Assembly (NCBI RefSeq): GCF_030503435.1
Contig: NZ_JAUKPO010000025.1
Location: forward strand, 41,500-105,499
Direction of reading: 5' to 3'
DNA: 64,000 nt
Source of the DNA: Rhodocytophaga aerolata
GTDB lineage: Bacteria; Bacteroidota; Bacteroidia; Cytophagales; 172606-1
Part shown: positions 54,080-63,344 of the stretch, piece by piece
Numbering within the stretch: position 1 is the first letter of the stretch
Layout: each line of letters begins with the position of its first letter
Position numbers and translations under genes: made by a program
The notes under the pieces: generated by a model
What the model saw: the letters and a program-made list of their open reading frames with translations, nothing else
What the model was told of the DNA's origin: nothing
The model's database searches: none

Positions 54080-54990
54080 TTGAGTGTAGTAGCAGTAGTT
54101 GGATGTATTAGTTGTTCTATCTCCAAAATAGACTGCATTACCCTTGGACTGGGGCGGGATTGTAAATCATCCGTAACAGCATATATTTTTTTACTTTTAT
54201 AAGCATTTATCTTCCTCAACTCCGGATACAGACGAAAGAAAGTACTATCCATATGCTCAAAACTTCCTCCCAGAAGTACATCGGGATTAATCTTTAAAAT
54301 GTACTCCCGGGTTAATGCCGGGAAAGGTGCTTCAAAAACGGTATCTATGGCATTTATAGCACCGGCAATATGGAGTTTATCGGTAAAGATGGTATTTTTA
54401 CCGTAGGCATAAATAGGGTCTTGCCAGGTAATGGCTAGTACACTGGGTTTTTCCAGGGATGAGGTTCTGCCGCTAATTTCCTGTTTGATAGATCGCAATG
54501 AATCTACCAGGGATTGTGCCTGTTCTTGTCTGCCCATTATTTCTCCTATACGAATCATTCCTTCCAATATATCCTCTACGGTTGTATACGTCTGGTAATA
54601 TACTGGAATGTTCATCTGGGCCATCCGTTCTGCATCGGTTACAGGCGTAATACCTTCTACTGTAAAAATCATGTCTGGTTTAACCTGCAGTAACGCCTCA
54701 TAATCCATAGGATAGTTATTGACTATAGGTTTAGTCTTTACTGCTTCCGGGAAATTACAATTTTGGGTTATAGCCACTATCTGATTGGTATCGCAGATAG
54801 CAAATAAGACCTCCGTCATGGAGGGTGCCAGAGCCATTACCTTTTTTGGAGGGTTACTGACTACTAATTGCCTATGCAGGTCATCCACATAGATAATCTT
54901 TTTGTCTTGAGATTGCTGATCTGAAGAAGAGGAACAGGCAGAAAAAGAAAGTAACCAAAAGCCTATCCAGTAATATAAGCAGCTTTTCAT
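54076..54990 (-). CDS. BtuF-like periplasmic binding lipoprotein
   Basis: A 304-residue protein with lipobox FSAC (Cys19) and a helical-backbone metal-receptor fold: VMALAPSMTEVLFAI, VNNYPMDYEALLQVKPDMIF, LAITWQDPIYAYGKNTI and INPDVLLGGSF. It would deliver a corrinoid or metal chelate to the permease encoded downstream, with which it overlaps by 4 bp. The cargo is not decided; the closest named relatives by pattern are cobalamin-binding proteins. No cobalamin riboswitch is recognisable upstream. Confidence 0.88.
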   Translation of the reverse strand: MKSCLYYWIGFWLLSFSACSSSSDQQSQDKKIIYVDDLHRQLVVSNPPKKVMALAPSMTEVLFAICDTNQIVAITQNCNFPEAVKTKPIVNNYPMDYEALLQVKPDMIFTVEGITPVTDAERMAQMNIPVYYQTYTTVEDILEGMIRIGEIMGRQEQAQSLVDSLRSIKQEISGRTSSLEKPSVLAITWQDPIYAYGKNTIFTDKLHIAGAINAIDTVFEAPFPALTREYILKINPDVLLGGSFEHMDSTFFRLYPELRKINAYKSKKIYAVTDDLQSRPSPRVMQSILEIEQLIHPTTATTLK

Positions 54991-55113
54991 GAAGCAGGGA
55001 TTCTTATTTTTGTAAATTTATACCAAACTTTAAATATTGACGAATGATTACTAAAGATTGACCATGCAAACAACGTATTATTAATCACTAGTCTTTACTA
55101 CTTATTCAATACT

Positions 55114-56079
55114 ATGATAATTGTAACAGGAGCCGCAGGATTTATTGGAAGCTGCCTTATTAGCCGGTTAAATGCCGATAATTTTAATCATATAATTGCC
55201 GTTGATTCTTTTTCCGATGAAAAGAAAAATATAAATCTGCAAGGCAAGAAAATAAAAGAACGCGTAGACCGTAATCAGTTATTCGACTGGCTCGACAAAA
55301 ATTACCAGCATGTAGAATTTATCTTTCATATTGGTGCCCGCACTGATACTACTGAGTTTGATAAAGCTATATTCGATACCTTGAATGTAAACTACAGCAA
55401 AACCATCTGGCAAAAATGTATAGACTACCAAATACCTCTGGTCTATGCATCTTCCGCAGCTACTTATGGTCTGGGAGAATTGGGTTACAATGACAATGAA
55501 ACCCTAATTCCACAGTTAAAACCCTTAAACCCTTATGGCGACTCTAAAAATGAGTTTGATATATGGGCTTTAAACCAAGAAAAAAAACCTTTTTTCTGGG
55601 CAGGACTTAAATTTTTTAATGTCTACGGACCTAACGAATACCACAAGGGCCGTATGGCCTCTGTTATTTTCCATGCGTATAATCAGATCAGATCAACCGG
55701 GCAGATGAAATTATTCCGCTCACATAAGCTGGAATTTAAAGATGGTGAACAAATGCGGGATTTTGTGTATGTAAAAGATGTGGTAGAGGTGTGTATGTTC
55801 CTGATGCATCACCGACGTAATTCTGGTATATATAATTTAGGCAGCGGCAAGGCCCGTACTTTTCTTGACTTAGTCAAAAATACATTTTATGCCATGAATC
55901 TGGAACCGCAAATCAGCTTTATAGATACTCCTGCAGACATTCGTGACAAATACCAGTATTTTACTGAGGCTAACATGGGTAAACTACTTTCTATTGGTTA
56001 TAGCAAACCTTTTCACACACTAGAAGCGGGAGTAAAAGATTATGTAGCACATTATTTAGCTGAACAGAAGTATTATTAA
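55114..56079 (+). CDS. hldD: ADP-L-glycero-D-manno-heptose 6-epimerase
   Basis: Last step in ADP-L-glycero-D-manno-heptose synthesis for the lipopolysaccharide core. The 321-residue protein has the HldD-type IIVTGAAGFIGSCLISRLN, FIFHIGARTDTTEFDK, YASSAATYGLGELGYNDN, NPYGDSKNEFDIWAL with catalytic Tyr/Lys, FNVYGPNEYHKGRMASV, and KDGEQMRDFVYVKDVV. It stands alone and ends at a long perfect hairpin shared with the TonB receptor gene. Together with lpxB it supports LPS synthesis. Confidence 0.94.
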   Translation: MIIVTGAAGFIGSCLISRLNADNFNHIIAVDSFSDEKKNINLQGKKIKERVDRNQLFDWLDKNYQHVEFIFHIGARTDTTEFDKAIFDTLNVNYSKTIWQKCIDYQIPLVYASSAATYGLGELGYNDNETLIPQLKPLNPYGDSKNEFDIWALNQEKKPFFWAGLKFFNVYGPNEYHKGRMASVIFHAYNQIRSTGQMKLFRSHKLEFKDGEQMRDFVYVKDVVEVCMFLMHHRRNSGIYNLGSGKARTFLDLVKNTFYAMNLEPQISFIDTPADIRDKYQYFTEANMGKLLSIGYSKPFHTLEAGVKDYVAHYLAEQKYY

Positions 56080-56096
56080 TTATTTATCATAACAAG

Positions 56097-56155
56097 AATA
56101 CTGCACAATAAAAAAACCGGAGCTAAAAACCCCGGTTTTTTTATTGTGCAGTATT
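56097..56155. terminator. Bidirectional terminator with a 24-bp perfect stem
   Basis: Positions 56097-56120 and 56132-56155 are perfectly complementary (core TGCACAATAAAAAAACCGG), with an 11-base loop. A7 and T7 runs lie inside the stem so that each strand ends in a U-run after a GC base. It separates the converging hldD and TonB receptor genes. Confidence 0.88.
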
Positions 56156-56168
56156 ATAAACTGTTTTA

Positions 56169-59100
56169 TTAGTTAAAAATATATCTAACACCAAACTGCA
56201 TCTGCCAACGGGCATTTATATCACTTCGCGGACGGAAAGTGGTAGTTAAAGGTTCACCGTTATTTAACGCATACTGAAATACAGGACGGCCTTGACCATC
56301 ATATCTTCTGAAGTTTAATAAAGCCCTTCTAGATGGCTCTTGCGGAACACTCCATTTAGAATTCAGCATATTGCCAAAGTTGAAAATATCAAGACTTACT
56401 TGGATAGTATTTCTTTTACCACCTACATTAACATAAAAGTCTTGTAGCAACTTCAGGTCAAGTGTAGATAAGAACGGATTTTCAGCACCATTCCGCTCAG
56501 CATATTGTCCTCTTCTTTTGCTCAGATATTTGTCTTGGGCAATATATGCATCTAAAGCTGTCCATTGTTCAGCAGCTGAGAATACTACGTTGTTATTGGC
56601 AACTATATCTTCCAATACAATTTCGCTTTGGTCTCTTGGCACATAGATCAGGTCGTTACCACCACCGCCACTACCATCGCCATTCATATCTCCGGAATAT
56701 GTGTAAGAATACCGTGTGCTAAAGTTAACATTATACGGGGCTCCGGTGTAAAACAAAGAGATGGTAGTAGCTGCAAAACCTAAATACTCTTTGCGGTAAG
56801 AAGCTGCACCCACTACTCTGTGCCGCTGCAAGAAGTTAGAATATGATAATACATCCTGATTTGGATCTCCGGAAACCACTCTGTCTCTCCAGATAGATTG
56901 TGCAATAGACCCACCATCATTTACTGAGCGGGAGTCTGAATACGTATAGGCAATACTTGCATATAAACCACTGCTAAATGTTTTTTGCAATTGGCCAGTA
57001 AAGGAGTAACTATAGCCTTTGTTCGTATTTCTCATCAGAATAGCATTGGTAATATTTGGATTTGCTGCAGTATTACCTCCTTGGTTCGCAGAAATACGTG
57101 GGTATAACGTATTATTAGGCGAAGTAGGAATTCCATCCGCATTTACACTGTAATAAATAGGCCGGTTATCAGGTCCTGCTGCAGTTACTTGAGAATTAGG
57201 TAAGGCTACATTCTGATGATACACTCCATTTATATCTTTTGTGTAAATACCTTCTAATGTAGCAATTAAACCCCATGGTAATACTTGGTCTATAGCAAAA
57301 TTAGAACGCCACACTTGTGGAAACTTAAATCCTGGTTCCGTAACAGCTAAGTTATAAGAAGTGTTTGCTGCCGCACCAACAGGCCGGTAGGCATTTACAT
57401 CCCCTGTAAATGGCCTGTTGGCAGGGTTAGTCAGGAATTCACTACCAAATAATAACCCATTGTTACTTGCTTGATTAGATATCCATACATATGGCACCCG
57501 TCCGGTAAATATACCTGTACCTCCACGAACTTGTGTTTTCTTATCGCCAAATACATCGTAGTTGATACCAATTCTTGGGGACCAGAGTATGGAAGTTTTC
57601 TGAACTTCGCCTGTGTTTAACCGTACACCATCGCGGAAAGTTAAGGCGGCAGCCGCTTCATTTTGGCCAATTTCAGAGTTGATAATAGGAACATCTATTC
57701 GTAGCCCACCTGTTATTTTTAAGTTATTGAGTACAGAATATTCGTCTTGTGCATAAAATCCAAGCTGGCTCGCTTTTATATCCACAAATGGAAAATCTCC
57801 ACCTGGCAAGGCAGAATACTGGATCTGGTATTGAGTAGGATTAGCGATAGTACCTGTAGCCGGATTTGGCATTTGTGTAGCACTGCTGTAGAAATCGGCT
57901 AGTGAAGCAAACTGGTAGGCACCGTAATAGTTTGGCGCAAAGCCATTCACAAATTTGTAGAATTCATTATAAGTACCTAGTGTGAATACATGTTTCCCAG
58001 CATACATGGTAAAATTGTCAGATATCTGATACACATCCGTATTTAAGATGTTGTTTGCTGAAAAAGGCTCATACCCAAAAGTAGTAAAGGATTGGCCGGC
58101 ACCATTTCCAATATTCACTAATGGAAATACTCCACCACTGCTTTCTCTGAAATCCCTGAATCCGCTGTACCCTACAGTAAAGCTGTTGGCAAATTTATTA
58201 CTGAAGTTGCTGTTTAATTCAGCAATAACGGAGTTCAGGTTGTTATTAATGCGATAATAGGCTGCTAAATAAGGTAGGTGTGTATTCGTTGGATTACCAC
58301 CATTTGCTAAGGCACCACTGGTACTGGGGTTTACATCGCGGTACGATTTCAGGTAATTGTATTTAACATTCAGTTTATGATTCTGGTTAATGTTCCAGTC
58401 TAATCTGGCGGTTGCTTTGTCGCTATTCTGCTCTAAATCATAATTCTCAAACGGTCCGGTATTGTATCCGTATCTCTCACTCAGAAATGCACTTAAGCCT
58501 TCTAAATCTTGAGCACTGGCTTGCGAAACGTTGGAGGCTGTTAAACCTGGACGGGAAGCTATGAAACCACCCACTGGCGGGTCATTTCTTCTTTCCATCT
58601 CAGCGTTGACAAAGAAGAAAACCTTATTTTTTACAATAGGTCCACCTACTCTGAATCCGGTATTATACAGATTGAATTTTGCAATTGGCTGCTCTTGCCC
58701 TTCTACTTTTTTGCCTACAAAATTCTGGTTTCTTGTAAAGTAATAGGCAGATCCGCTAAATTCATTTGTACCGCTACGGGTTACTGCATTAATACCTGCA
58801 CCTGTAAAACTTCCCTGACGTACGTCGTATGGAGCTATACTTACTTGTATTTCCTCTATGGCATCCAAACTAATTGGCTGTGCATTTGCCTGGCCACCTA
58901 CCGTAGAAGCTAAACCAAAAGCATTGTTAAATAGTGCTCCATCAATAGTAATGTTGTTATACCCTCCGTTTCTACCGCCAAAGCTTTGTCCATTGGCTCT
59001 GGGATCTAACCGGGTAAAATCATCAAAACTTCTGTTAAGCGTAGGAAGCCGGGTAATTTGCTCATTAGAAATACCAGTGGCTGCTCCTGTACGGTCAGAA

Positions 59101-59498
59101 CTGATTACACTATTCCGGTCGCCACTTACTACTATTTCGCTTAATTGAACATCAGAACTTTGTAACTGAAAATCTAGAGTCAGGTTCTGACCCAACGACA
59201 GGTTAATGCCTTCTCTTTTAATATCTTGATAGCCTATATAGCTAACAGTAATGGTGTAAGGCCCTCCCACACGGACGTTAGGCAGATTATATCTCCCGCT
59301 TGGCAGAGTGGCGGTTCCGTACTGGGTACCTGTTGGCGTATGCACAGCAATTACTGTAGCACCAGGTAAAGTTTCTCCACTCCCATCTGTTACTGTTCCG
59401 TTTAATGAAGCAGTAGTTACTCCTTGTGCAAATAAATAATTGCCTAAGGTACTTGCTAACAGAAACAATAAACTTACTAGTAAATTTTTTTTGTACAT
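56169..59498 (-). CDS. TonB-dependent outer-membrane receptor, Oar-like
   Basis: A 1109-residue protein with a signal peptide (residues 1-25, ending FAQ). A carboxypeptidase-regulatory-like domain spans about residues 28-115 (LNGTVTDGSGETLPGATVIAV). A TonB plug domain covers about 125-250 (ITRLPTLNRSFDDFTRLDP, YNNITIDGALFNNAFG), and a large beta-barrel ends in FGVRYIFN. The plug and the GGRNGGYNNITIDG pattern resemble Oar-type proteins rather than SusC; no SusD gene follows. It imports an unknown substrate or helps in outer-membrane adhesion/motility. Confidence 0.92.
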   Translation of the reverse strand: MYKKNLLVSLLFLLASTLGNYLFAQGVTTASLNGTVTDGSGETLPGATVIAVHTPTGTQYGTATLPSGRYNLPNVRVGGPYTITVSYIGYQDIKREGINLSLGQNLTLDFQLQSSDVQLSEIVVSGDRNSVISSDRTGAATGISNEQITRLPTLNRSFDDFTRLDPRANGQSFGGRNGGYNNITIDGALFNNAFGLASTVGGQANAQPISLDAIEEIQVSIAPYDVRQGSFTGAGINAVTRSGTNEFSGSAYYFTRNQNFVGKKVEGQEQPIAKFNLYNTGFRVGGPIVKNKVFFFVNAEMERRNDPPVGGFIASRPGLTASNVSQASAQDLEGLSAFLSERYGYNTGPFENYDLEQNSDKATARLDWNINQNHKLNVKYNYLKSYRDVNPSTSGALANGGNPTNTHLPYLAAYYRINNNLNSVIAELNSNFSNKFANSFTVGYSGFRDFRESSGGVFPLVNIGNGAGQSFTTFGYEPFSANNILNTDVYQISDNFTMYAGKHVFTLGTYNEFYKFVNGFAPNYYGAYQFASLADFYSSATQMPNPATGTIANPTQYQIQYSALPGGDFPFVDIKASQLGFYAQDEYSVLNNLKITGGLRIDVPIINSEIGQNEAAAALTFRDGVRLNTGEVQKTSILWSPRIGINYDVFGDKKTQVRGGTGIFTGRVPYVWISNQASNNGLLFGSEFLTNPANRPFTGDVNAYRPVGAAANTSYNLAVTEPGFKFPQVWRSNFAIDQVLPWGLIATLEGIYTKDINGVYHQNVALPNSQVTAAGPDNRPIYYSVNADGIPTSPNNTLYPRISANQGGNTAANPNITNAILMRNTNKGYSYSFTGQLQKTFSSGLYASIAYTYSDSRSVNDGGSIAQSIWRDRVVSGDPNQDVLSYSNFLQRHRVVGAASYRKEYLGFAATTISLFYTGAPYNVNFSTRYSYTYSGDMNGDGSGGGGNDLIYVPRDQSEIVLEDIVANNNVVFSAAEQWTALDAYIAQDKYLSKRRGQYAERNGAENPFLSTLDLKLLQDFYVNVGGKRNTIQVSLDIFNFGNMLNSKWSVPQEPSRRALLNFRRYDGQGRPVFQYALNNGEPLTTTFRPRSDINARWQMQFGVRYIFN

Positions 59499-59520
59499 GT
59501 TAAATTGGTTAAAGTTTAAT

Positions 59521-59698
59521 TAGGTTAAGTAAGGGTAAGCTAATAGAATGAACGGAGAGCTGGATGTTCTTGTTTAGCTGGCATTTAGCTGTTGTAATGT
59601 GTTTTATCAGCAGCATAGTAGGTTAAGTGTAATTGAAGATTAACTAAGGCTGGTTCACGTTAATTAATTTCAACCCGTTATTTTGCGGTGCAAATTTA
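59521..59698 (-). promoter_or_regulatory. Leader and putative -7 box of the TonB receptor gene
   Basis: On the minus strand TAAATTTG (59698-59691) matches TAnnTTTG and implies a leader of about 185 nt. In that leader the 10-mer TAGGTTAAGT (plus-strand reading) occurs at 59521-59530 and again at 59619-59628. The remainder of the 377-bp gap 59499-59875 is AT-rich with no gene seen. Confidence 0.35.
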
Positions 59699-59875
59699 TG
59701 GGTATTCTTACGTACTTTTAAAGGAAAACTATTAAATATTTGCTAACAAGATTACGAAATAGTAAACAATTGATGATATAAAATATTTGGTTTTTCAGAA
59801 AATAATTATAATTATTTACAATAATACTCTAGCTATTACAATTTTATCCAAATAAAATTCTATTCTATAAAATTA

Positions 59876-60919
59876 ATGACGCAAACTATCAGGCTCACTC
59901 AATATAGTCATGGCGCGGGCTGCGGCTGTAAAATTTCACCAAAAATATTAGACGCTATTCTTAAGTCTGAATTCACTCCTGACTCTTTCAATAATTTATT
60001 GGTGGGTAACGAGAGTAAAGACGATGCTGCAGTATTAGATATGGGCAATGGTGAGGCTATTATCAGTACTACGGATTTTTTCATGCCTATTGTAGATGAC
60101 GCTTTTGACTTCGGCCGCATTGCTTCTGCTAATGCCATCAGTGACGTATATGCGATGGGTGGCGAACCTATAATGGCCATTGCAATCCTGGGTTTTCCTA
60201 TAGATAAACTTCCTCCAGAAATTGCCCGTCAAATTTTGGAAGGTAGCCGTAGTATATGCCGCGAAGCGGGTATTCCGCTGGCTGGTGGTCACAGTATTGA
60301 TAGTCCAGAACCTATATTTGGCTTGGCTGTTACTGGCAAAGTAGCAGTTAGTAACTTAAAACAGAATAACACAGCTACTTCTGGGTGTCGCTTATATTTA
60401 ACAAAACCATTAGGCGTAGGCATACTTACCACAGCCCAGAAAAAAGGTTTGTTGAAAGCCGAACATGCTTCCATTGCTCCCCGGCAAATGGTGCAACTGA
60501 ATAAAATAGGAGCCGAACTGGGCAAACTACCCTATATAAAAGCACTTACTGATGTTACTGGCTTTGGTTTACTGGGACACCTATCCGAAGTTTGTGAAGG
60601 AAGTAAAGTGAAAGCATTTATTGATTTTAATAAAGTCCCGAAAATTCCGGTACTGGCCGAATATCTTGAACAAAAATGTATACCTGGCGGTACCCACCGT
60701 AACTGGGATAGCTATGGACATAAAATCGGTAAAATTAGTGATTATCATAAGTTCATCTTAGCTGATCCACAAACAAGCGGCGGGCTGTTAATAGCCGTGG
60801 AAGAAAGCAACCAGCAGGAATTTGAAAAATGGCTACACAGCAAAAATTTGTCTCTGGAATCATTTGGCTACTTAACAGAGCATACTGCTGGCGATGTGTT
60901 TATTGAAATAAAGGATTAG
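59876..60919 (+). CDS. selD: Selenide, water dikinase (selenophosphate synthetase)
   Basis: Makes selenophosphate from selenide and ATP. The 347-residue protein carries the active site HGAGCGCKISP with Cys16 (the position that is Sec in some organisms), Gly17, Cys18 and Lys19. Further motifs are DDAAVLDMGNGEAIISTTDFFMPIVDD across residues 50-75, FGRIASANAISDVYAMGG, AGGHSIDSPEP, LTDVTGFGLLGHL and LADPQTSGGLL. Product users (selA, selB, mnmH/selU) are not in the window. Confidence 0.96.
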   Translation: MTQTIRLTQYSHGAGCGCKISPKILDAILKSEFTPDSFNNLLVGNESKDDAAVLDMGNGEAIISTTDFFMPIVDDAFDFGRIASANAISDVYAMGGEPIMAIAILGFPIDKLPPEIARQILEGSRSICREAGIPLAGGHSIDSPEPIFGLAVTGKVAVSNLKQNNTATSGCRLYLTKPLGVGILTTAQKKGLLKAEHASIAPRQMVQLNKIGAELGKLPYIKALTDVTGFGLLGHLSEVCEGSKVKAFIDFNKVPKIPVLAEYLEQKCIPGGTHRNWDSYGHKIGKISDYHKFILADPQTSGGLLIAVEESNQQEFEKWLHSKNLSLESFGYLTEHTAGDVFIEIKD

Positions 60920-60985
60920 CGGACATAATAAAGCTTTTCCAATCTTAATTTGTATTTTCTTTTACTTTAATTACTACAGCAATAC

Positions 60986-61756
60986 ATGGAATTATTTCAT
61001 AAAGAACTTGGGAACGGGGAAAAATCCATTATTATACTTCATGGTCTGTTTGGTTCGTCTGATAACTGGCAGAATATAGGCAAAGTACTTAGTGAACGAT
61101 CTAAAGTTTATTTAGTAGACCTTCCTAACCATGGCCGCTCTCTACATACAGATAACTTTACCTATGAAGTCATGCGTGAAGAGGTACATAAATTTATAGA
61201 ACAGCATCAAATAGAACAACCCATACTAATGGGCCATTCTATGGGGGGTAAAGTAGCTATGCATGTAGCACTGGAATATTCACATTTGCTAAGTAAACTA
61301 ATTGTAGTAGATATCTGTCCTAAATATTATCCTGTTCACCATGATCGTATCCTGGAAGGATTAACTTCTATTAACCTGCATACTATTACCTCCCGTCAGG
61401 AAGCCGATGAGCAGCTAGCCAGATACGAACGTAGTTCTACTGTTCGTGCGTTTTTGTTAAAGAATTTATATCGTACGGAGGAAGGTAATTTTGCTTGGCG
61501 GTTGAATTTGCCTGTTATTAACGATCAGATAGAAAACGTGGGCGAAGCCATCCAGACAAATAATGTGTTTGAACGGCCGGTGCTTTTTATTAATGGGGCA
61601 AAATCTGACTATATTAATAAGGAAGATACAGCACTTATTCACCAGTTTTTTCCAGGAGCTGTCGTAGAAACAATTTCAGGGGCAGGTCATTGGGTGCATG
61701 CTGAAAAACCCGAAGAATTCCTCTCCATTATCAATAATTTTATTGAGATGCCATAG
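60986..61756 (+). CDS. Alpha/beta hydrolase, YbfF-like esterase
   Basis: A 256-residue cytoplasmic alpha/beta hydrolase. ILHGLFGSSDNWQNIGKVL sets the oxyanion site, DLPNHGRS follows, the nucleophile Ser is in MGHSMGGKVAMH, and GAGHWVHAEKPEEF has the catalytic His. This order and the short length match the YbfF acyl-CoA esterase group. The substrate is not defined. A perfect inverted repeat includes the end of the coding sequence and serves as terminator for this gene and the converging one. Confidence 0.88.
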   Translation: MELFHKELGNGEKSIIILHGLFGSSDNWQNIGKVLSERSKVYLVDLPNHGRSLHTDNFTYEVMREEVHKFIEQHQIEQPILMGHSMGGKVAMHVALEYSHLLSKLIVVDICPKYYPVHHDRILEGLTSINLHTITSRQEADEQLARYERSSTVRAFLLKNLYRTEEGNFAWRLNLPVINDQIENVGEAIQTNNVFERPVLFINGAKSDYINKEDTALIHQFFPGAVVETISGAGHWVHAEKPEEFLSIINNFIEMP

Positions 61757-61784
61757 TAACAGTTTTTGTGGCATCTCAATAAAA
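61738..61784. terminator. Terminator overlapping the end of the YbfF-like gene
   Basis: The 16 bases 61738-61753, which lie inside the coding end, pair perfectly with 61769-61784 around a 15-base loop (core TTGAGATGCCA / TGGCATCTCAA). The stop codon lies in the loop. A-rich sequence follows, so it suits the converging minus-strand gene ending at 61795 as well. Confidence 0.75.
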
Positions 61785-61794
61785 ATCAGGTAGG

Positions 61795-62931
61795 TTAGTA
61801 TGACCTGTAAAAACGCTCTAAATGGCTGGTAACCTGCCCATAGATAGGTTTGCAAAACTCCAGAAATAAATCTTGTGGCGGCGGTGGTGGTACCTCTTTT
61901 AATTTACAGCGGGCAATCTGGTCTTTGGTAAGTGCCCGTTCGTCTCCTTTAAAGTTGGCCCACTCTGATGCCCATACAAATTCACCCGGCATTTTTTGCT
62001 GGTTTATTATCCGCTGTGCGAGAGGATCATATATCTGCAGATCAAGTAATCCCTTAGAGCTCACTGTTTTTTTAAATGTAGTAAGTTCAGCTGTTACTGT
62101 ACCATATACATTCTTCTTCACACCTTCTACTTCTACCTGGCCAACAATTACACTATCGCGCGAGATTTTCTCTGTACTTTCTTTCATATAAATTTGCCCG
62201 ACTACAAAATCATCAAACTGAAGCCGTACTACATGATCCGGTTGTTTAACTTTAACTGCCTTCGCCTCTTGCGGTGTATAAAATCGCACAAAATCATTCA
62301 TACGTGCGCTTGAAACGAATTCATTTATTTTGTTTTGAAAAAACTCATTGCTCAACCCCATCGAGCGGGAATGCACCGGAATTTGTTCCAATACTATTTT
62401 GAGTGTAGCGTAGTATAGAGCATCATCCATCTGCTGCCGTACATCCTGATAATCCGGCACCAGTTCAGCCGCACGTTTAAAATGCAAATAAGCTTCTTTG
62501 GCACTCTGCCTGGAATTGTCACGCTTAAAAACTATTTTTCCTACCTCATAACGCTCAGCAGCGGCCTCGAATCTGGCCTGATTGGCTTCATTTAAGTAAG
62601 ATCTACTGCTAGGTGTAATCTGCAAACAGGCAGGGCAGCGTTGAATTTCATTGTGGAGCGATGTAAGGGTGGTATAAGAATTAAGTATACTTTCCCATCG
62701 AAATGCCTCTGAGGATACTTTTAGCGTTGCTATACGTTCCAGGTGATATTGCTGCGTAAGGGCATATGCTTCTTTAAGGGTTTCACGGGCTTTGCTATGT
62801 CCCGGATTACTGCGGAGTCTATTAATTGCTTTTAATACAGATTCTTCGTAGTTGCCTTTTTGCAGCGCTTGTTTGCCAGAACTACAGGCAAATAGTGCGA
62901 GTAATACAAAAAATGGAATTAACTTTTTCAT
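61795..62931 (-). CDS. Hypothetical lipoprotein with N-terminal TPR-like helical repeats
   Basis: A 378-residue protein with lipobox LFAC (Cys16). The first half is helical and repeat-like (GNYEESVLKAINRLRSNPGHSKA, YLHFKRAAELVPDYQD), resembling tetratricopeptide units. The second half is beta-rich, with paired segments VIVGQVEVEGVKKNVYGTV and FDDFVVGQIYMK. A proline run (VPPPPPQD) is near the end. Two pairs of cysteines occur (CPAC and two late ones). I do not recognise the full family; it is probably an outer-membrane-associated periplasmic protein. Confidence 0.75.
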   Translation of the reverse strand: MKKLIPFFVLLALFACSSGKQALQKGNYEESVLKAINRLRSNPGHSKARETLKEAYALTQQYHLERIATLKVSSEAFRWESILNSYTTLTSLHNEIQRCPACLQITPSSRSYLNEANQARFEAAAERYEVGKIVFKRDNSRQSAKEAYLHFKRAAELVPDYQDVRQQMDDALYYATLKIVLEQIPVHSRSMGLSNEFFQNKINEFVSSARMNDFVRFYTPQEAKAVKVKQPDHVVRLQFDDFVVGQIYMKESTEKISRDSVIVGQVEVEGVKKNVYGTVTAELTTFKKTVSSKGLLDLQIYDPLAQRIINQQKMPGEFVWASEWANFKGDERALTKDQIARCKLKEVPPPPPQDLFLEFCKPIYGQVTSHLERFYRSY

Positions 62932-63344
62932 GATGCAGCTTCTTTCTACTAATCTTATACAGCGAAGATAGTTTTCTGCTGAAAAATGCTGTAAAATGAA
63001 ATTTTATCCAATTAAGTATAGAATAACCTATCAATAAGCAGTTAAGATATTGGCGGCAAAATATATTACTTTCTCCTATATATCTACTTTTTCTGAATAC
63101 CTTACTTTACGTATTTCTCATGCAAAGCTATGGTGGTTAGATTTTTTAGATGCATTCAGCTTTGTATAAAATCCTTGAGATAAACTAATACAGGAATTTG
63201 CTGTTACCTGTAATTGTGATAAGGGCTATGGCTTATGAAGGGAATAGTACAGTAGGTATTTATTGTCACCAAACAAACAACCTGCGCGAATTATTTCTAT
63301 CAGCAGTAAAATACAACTTCCCACTGAAAAAGAACAATATAAAT
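62932..63344. other. Intergenic gap around 63 kb
   Basis: About 413 bp. A plus-strand frame at 63198-63608 runs antisense to the small minus-strand gene and is rejected. No promoter match, tRNA or strong hairpin is seen in this stretch. Confidence 0.4.

Noticed and set aside
54991..55113. Cobalamin riboswitch upstream of the BtuF-like gene
   Set aside because: The gap is only 123 bp and lacks the conserved B12-box sequences, so no riboswitch is supported.
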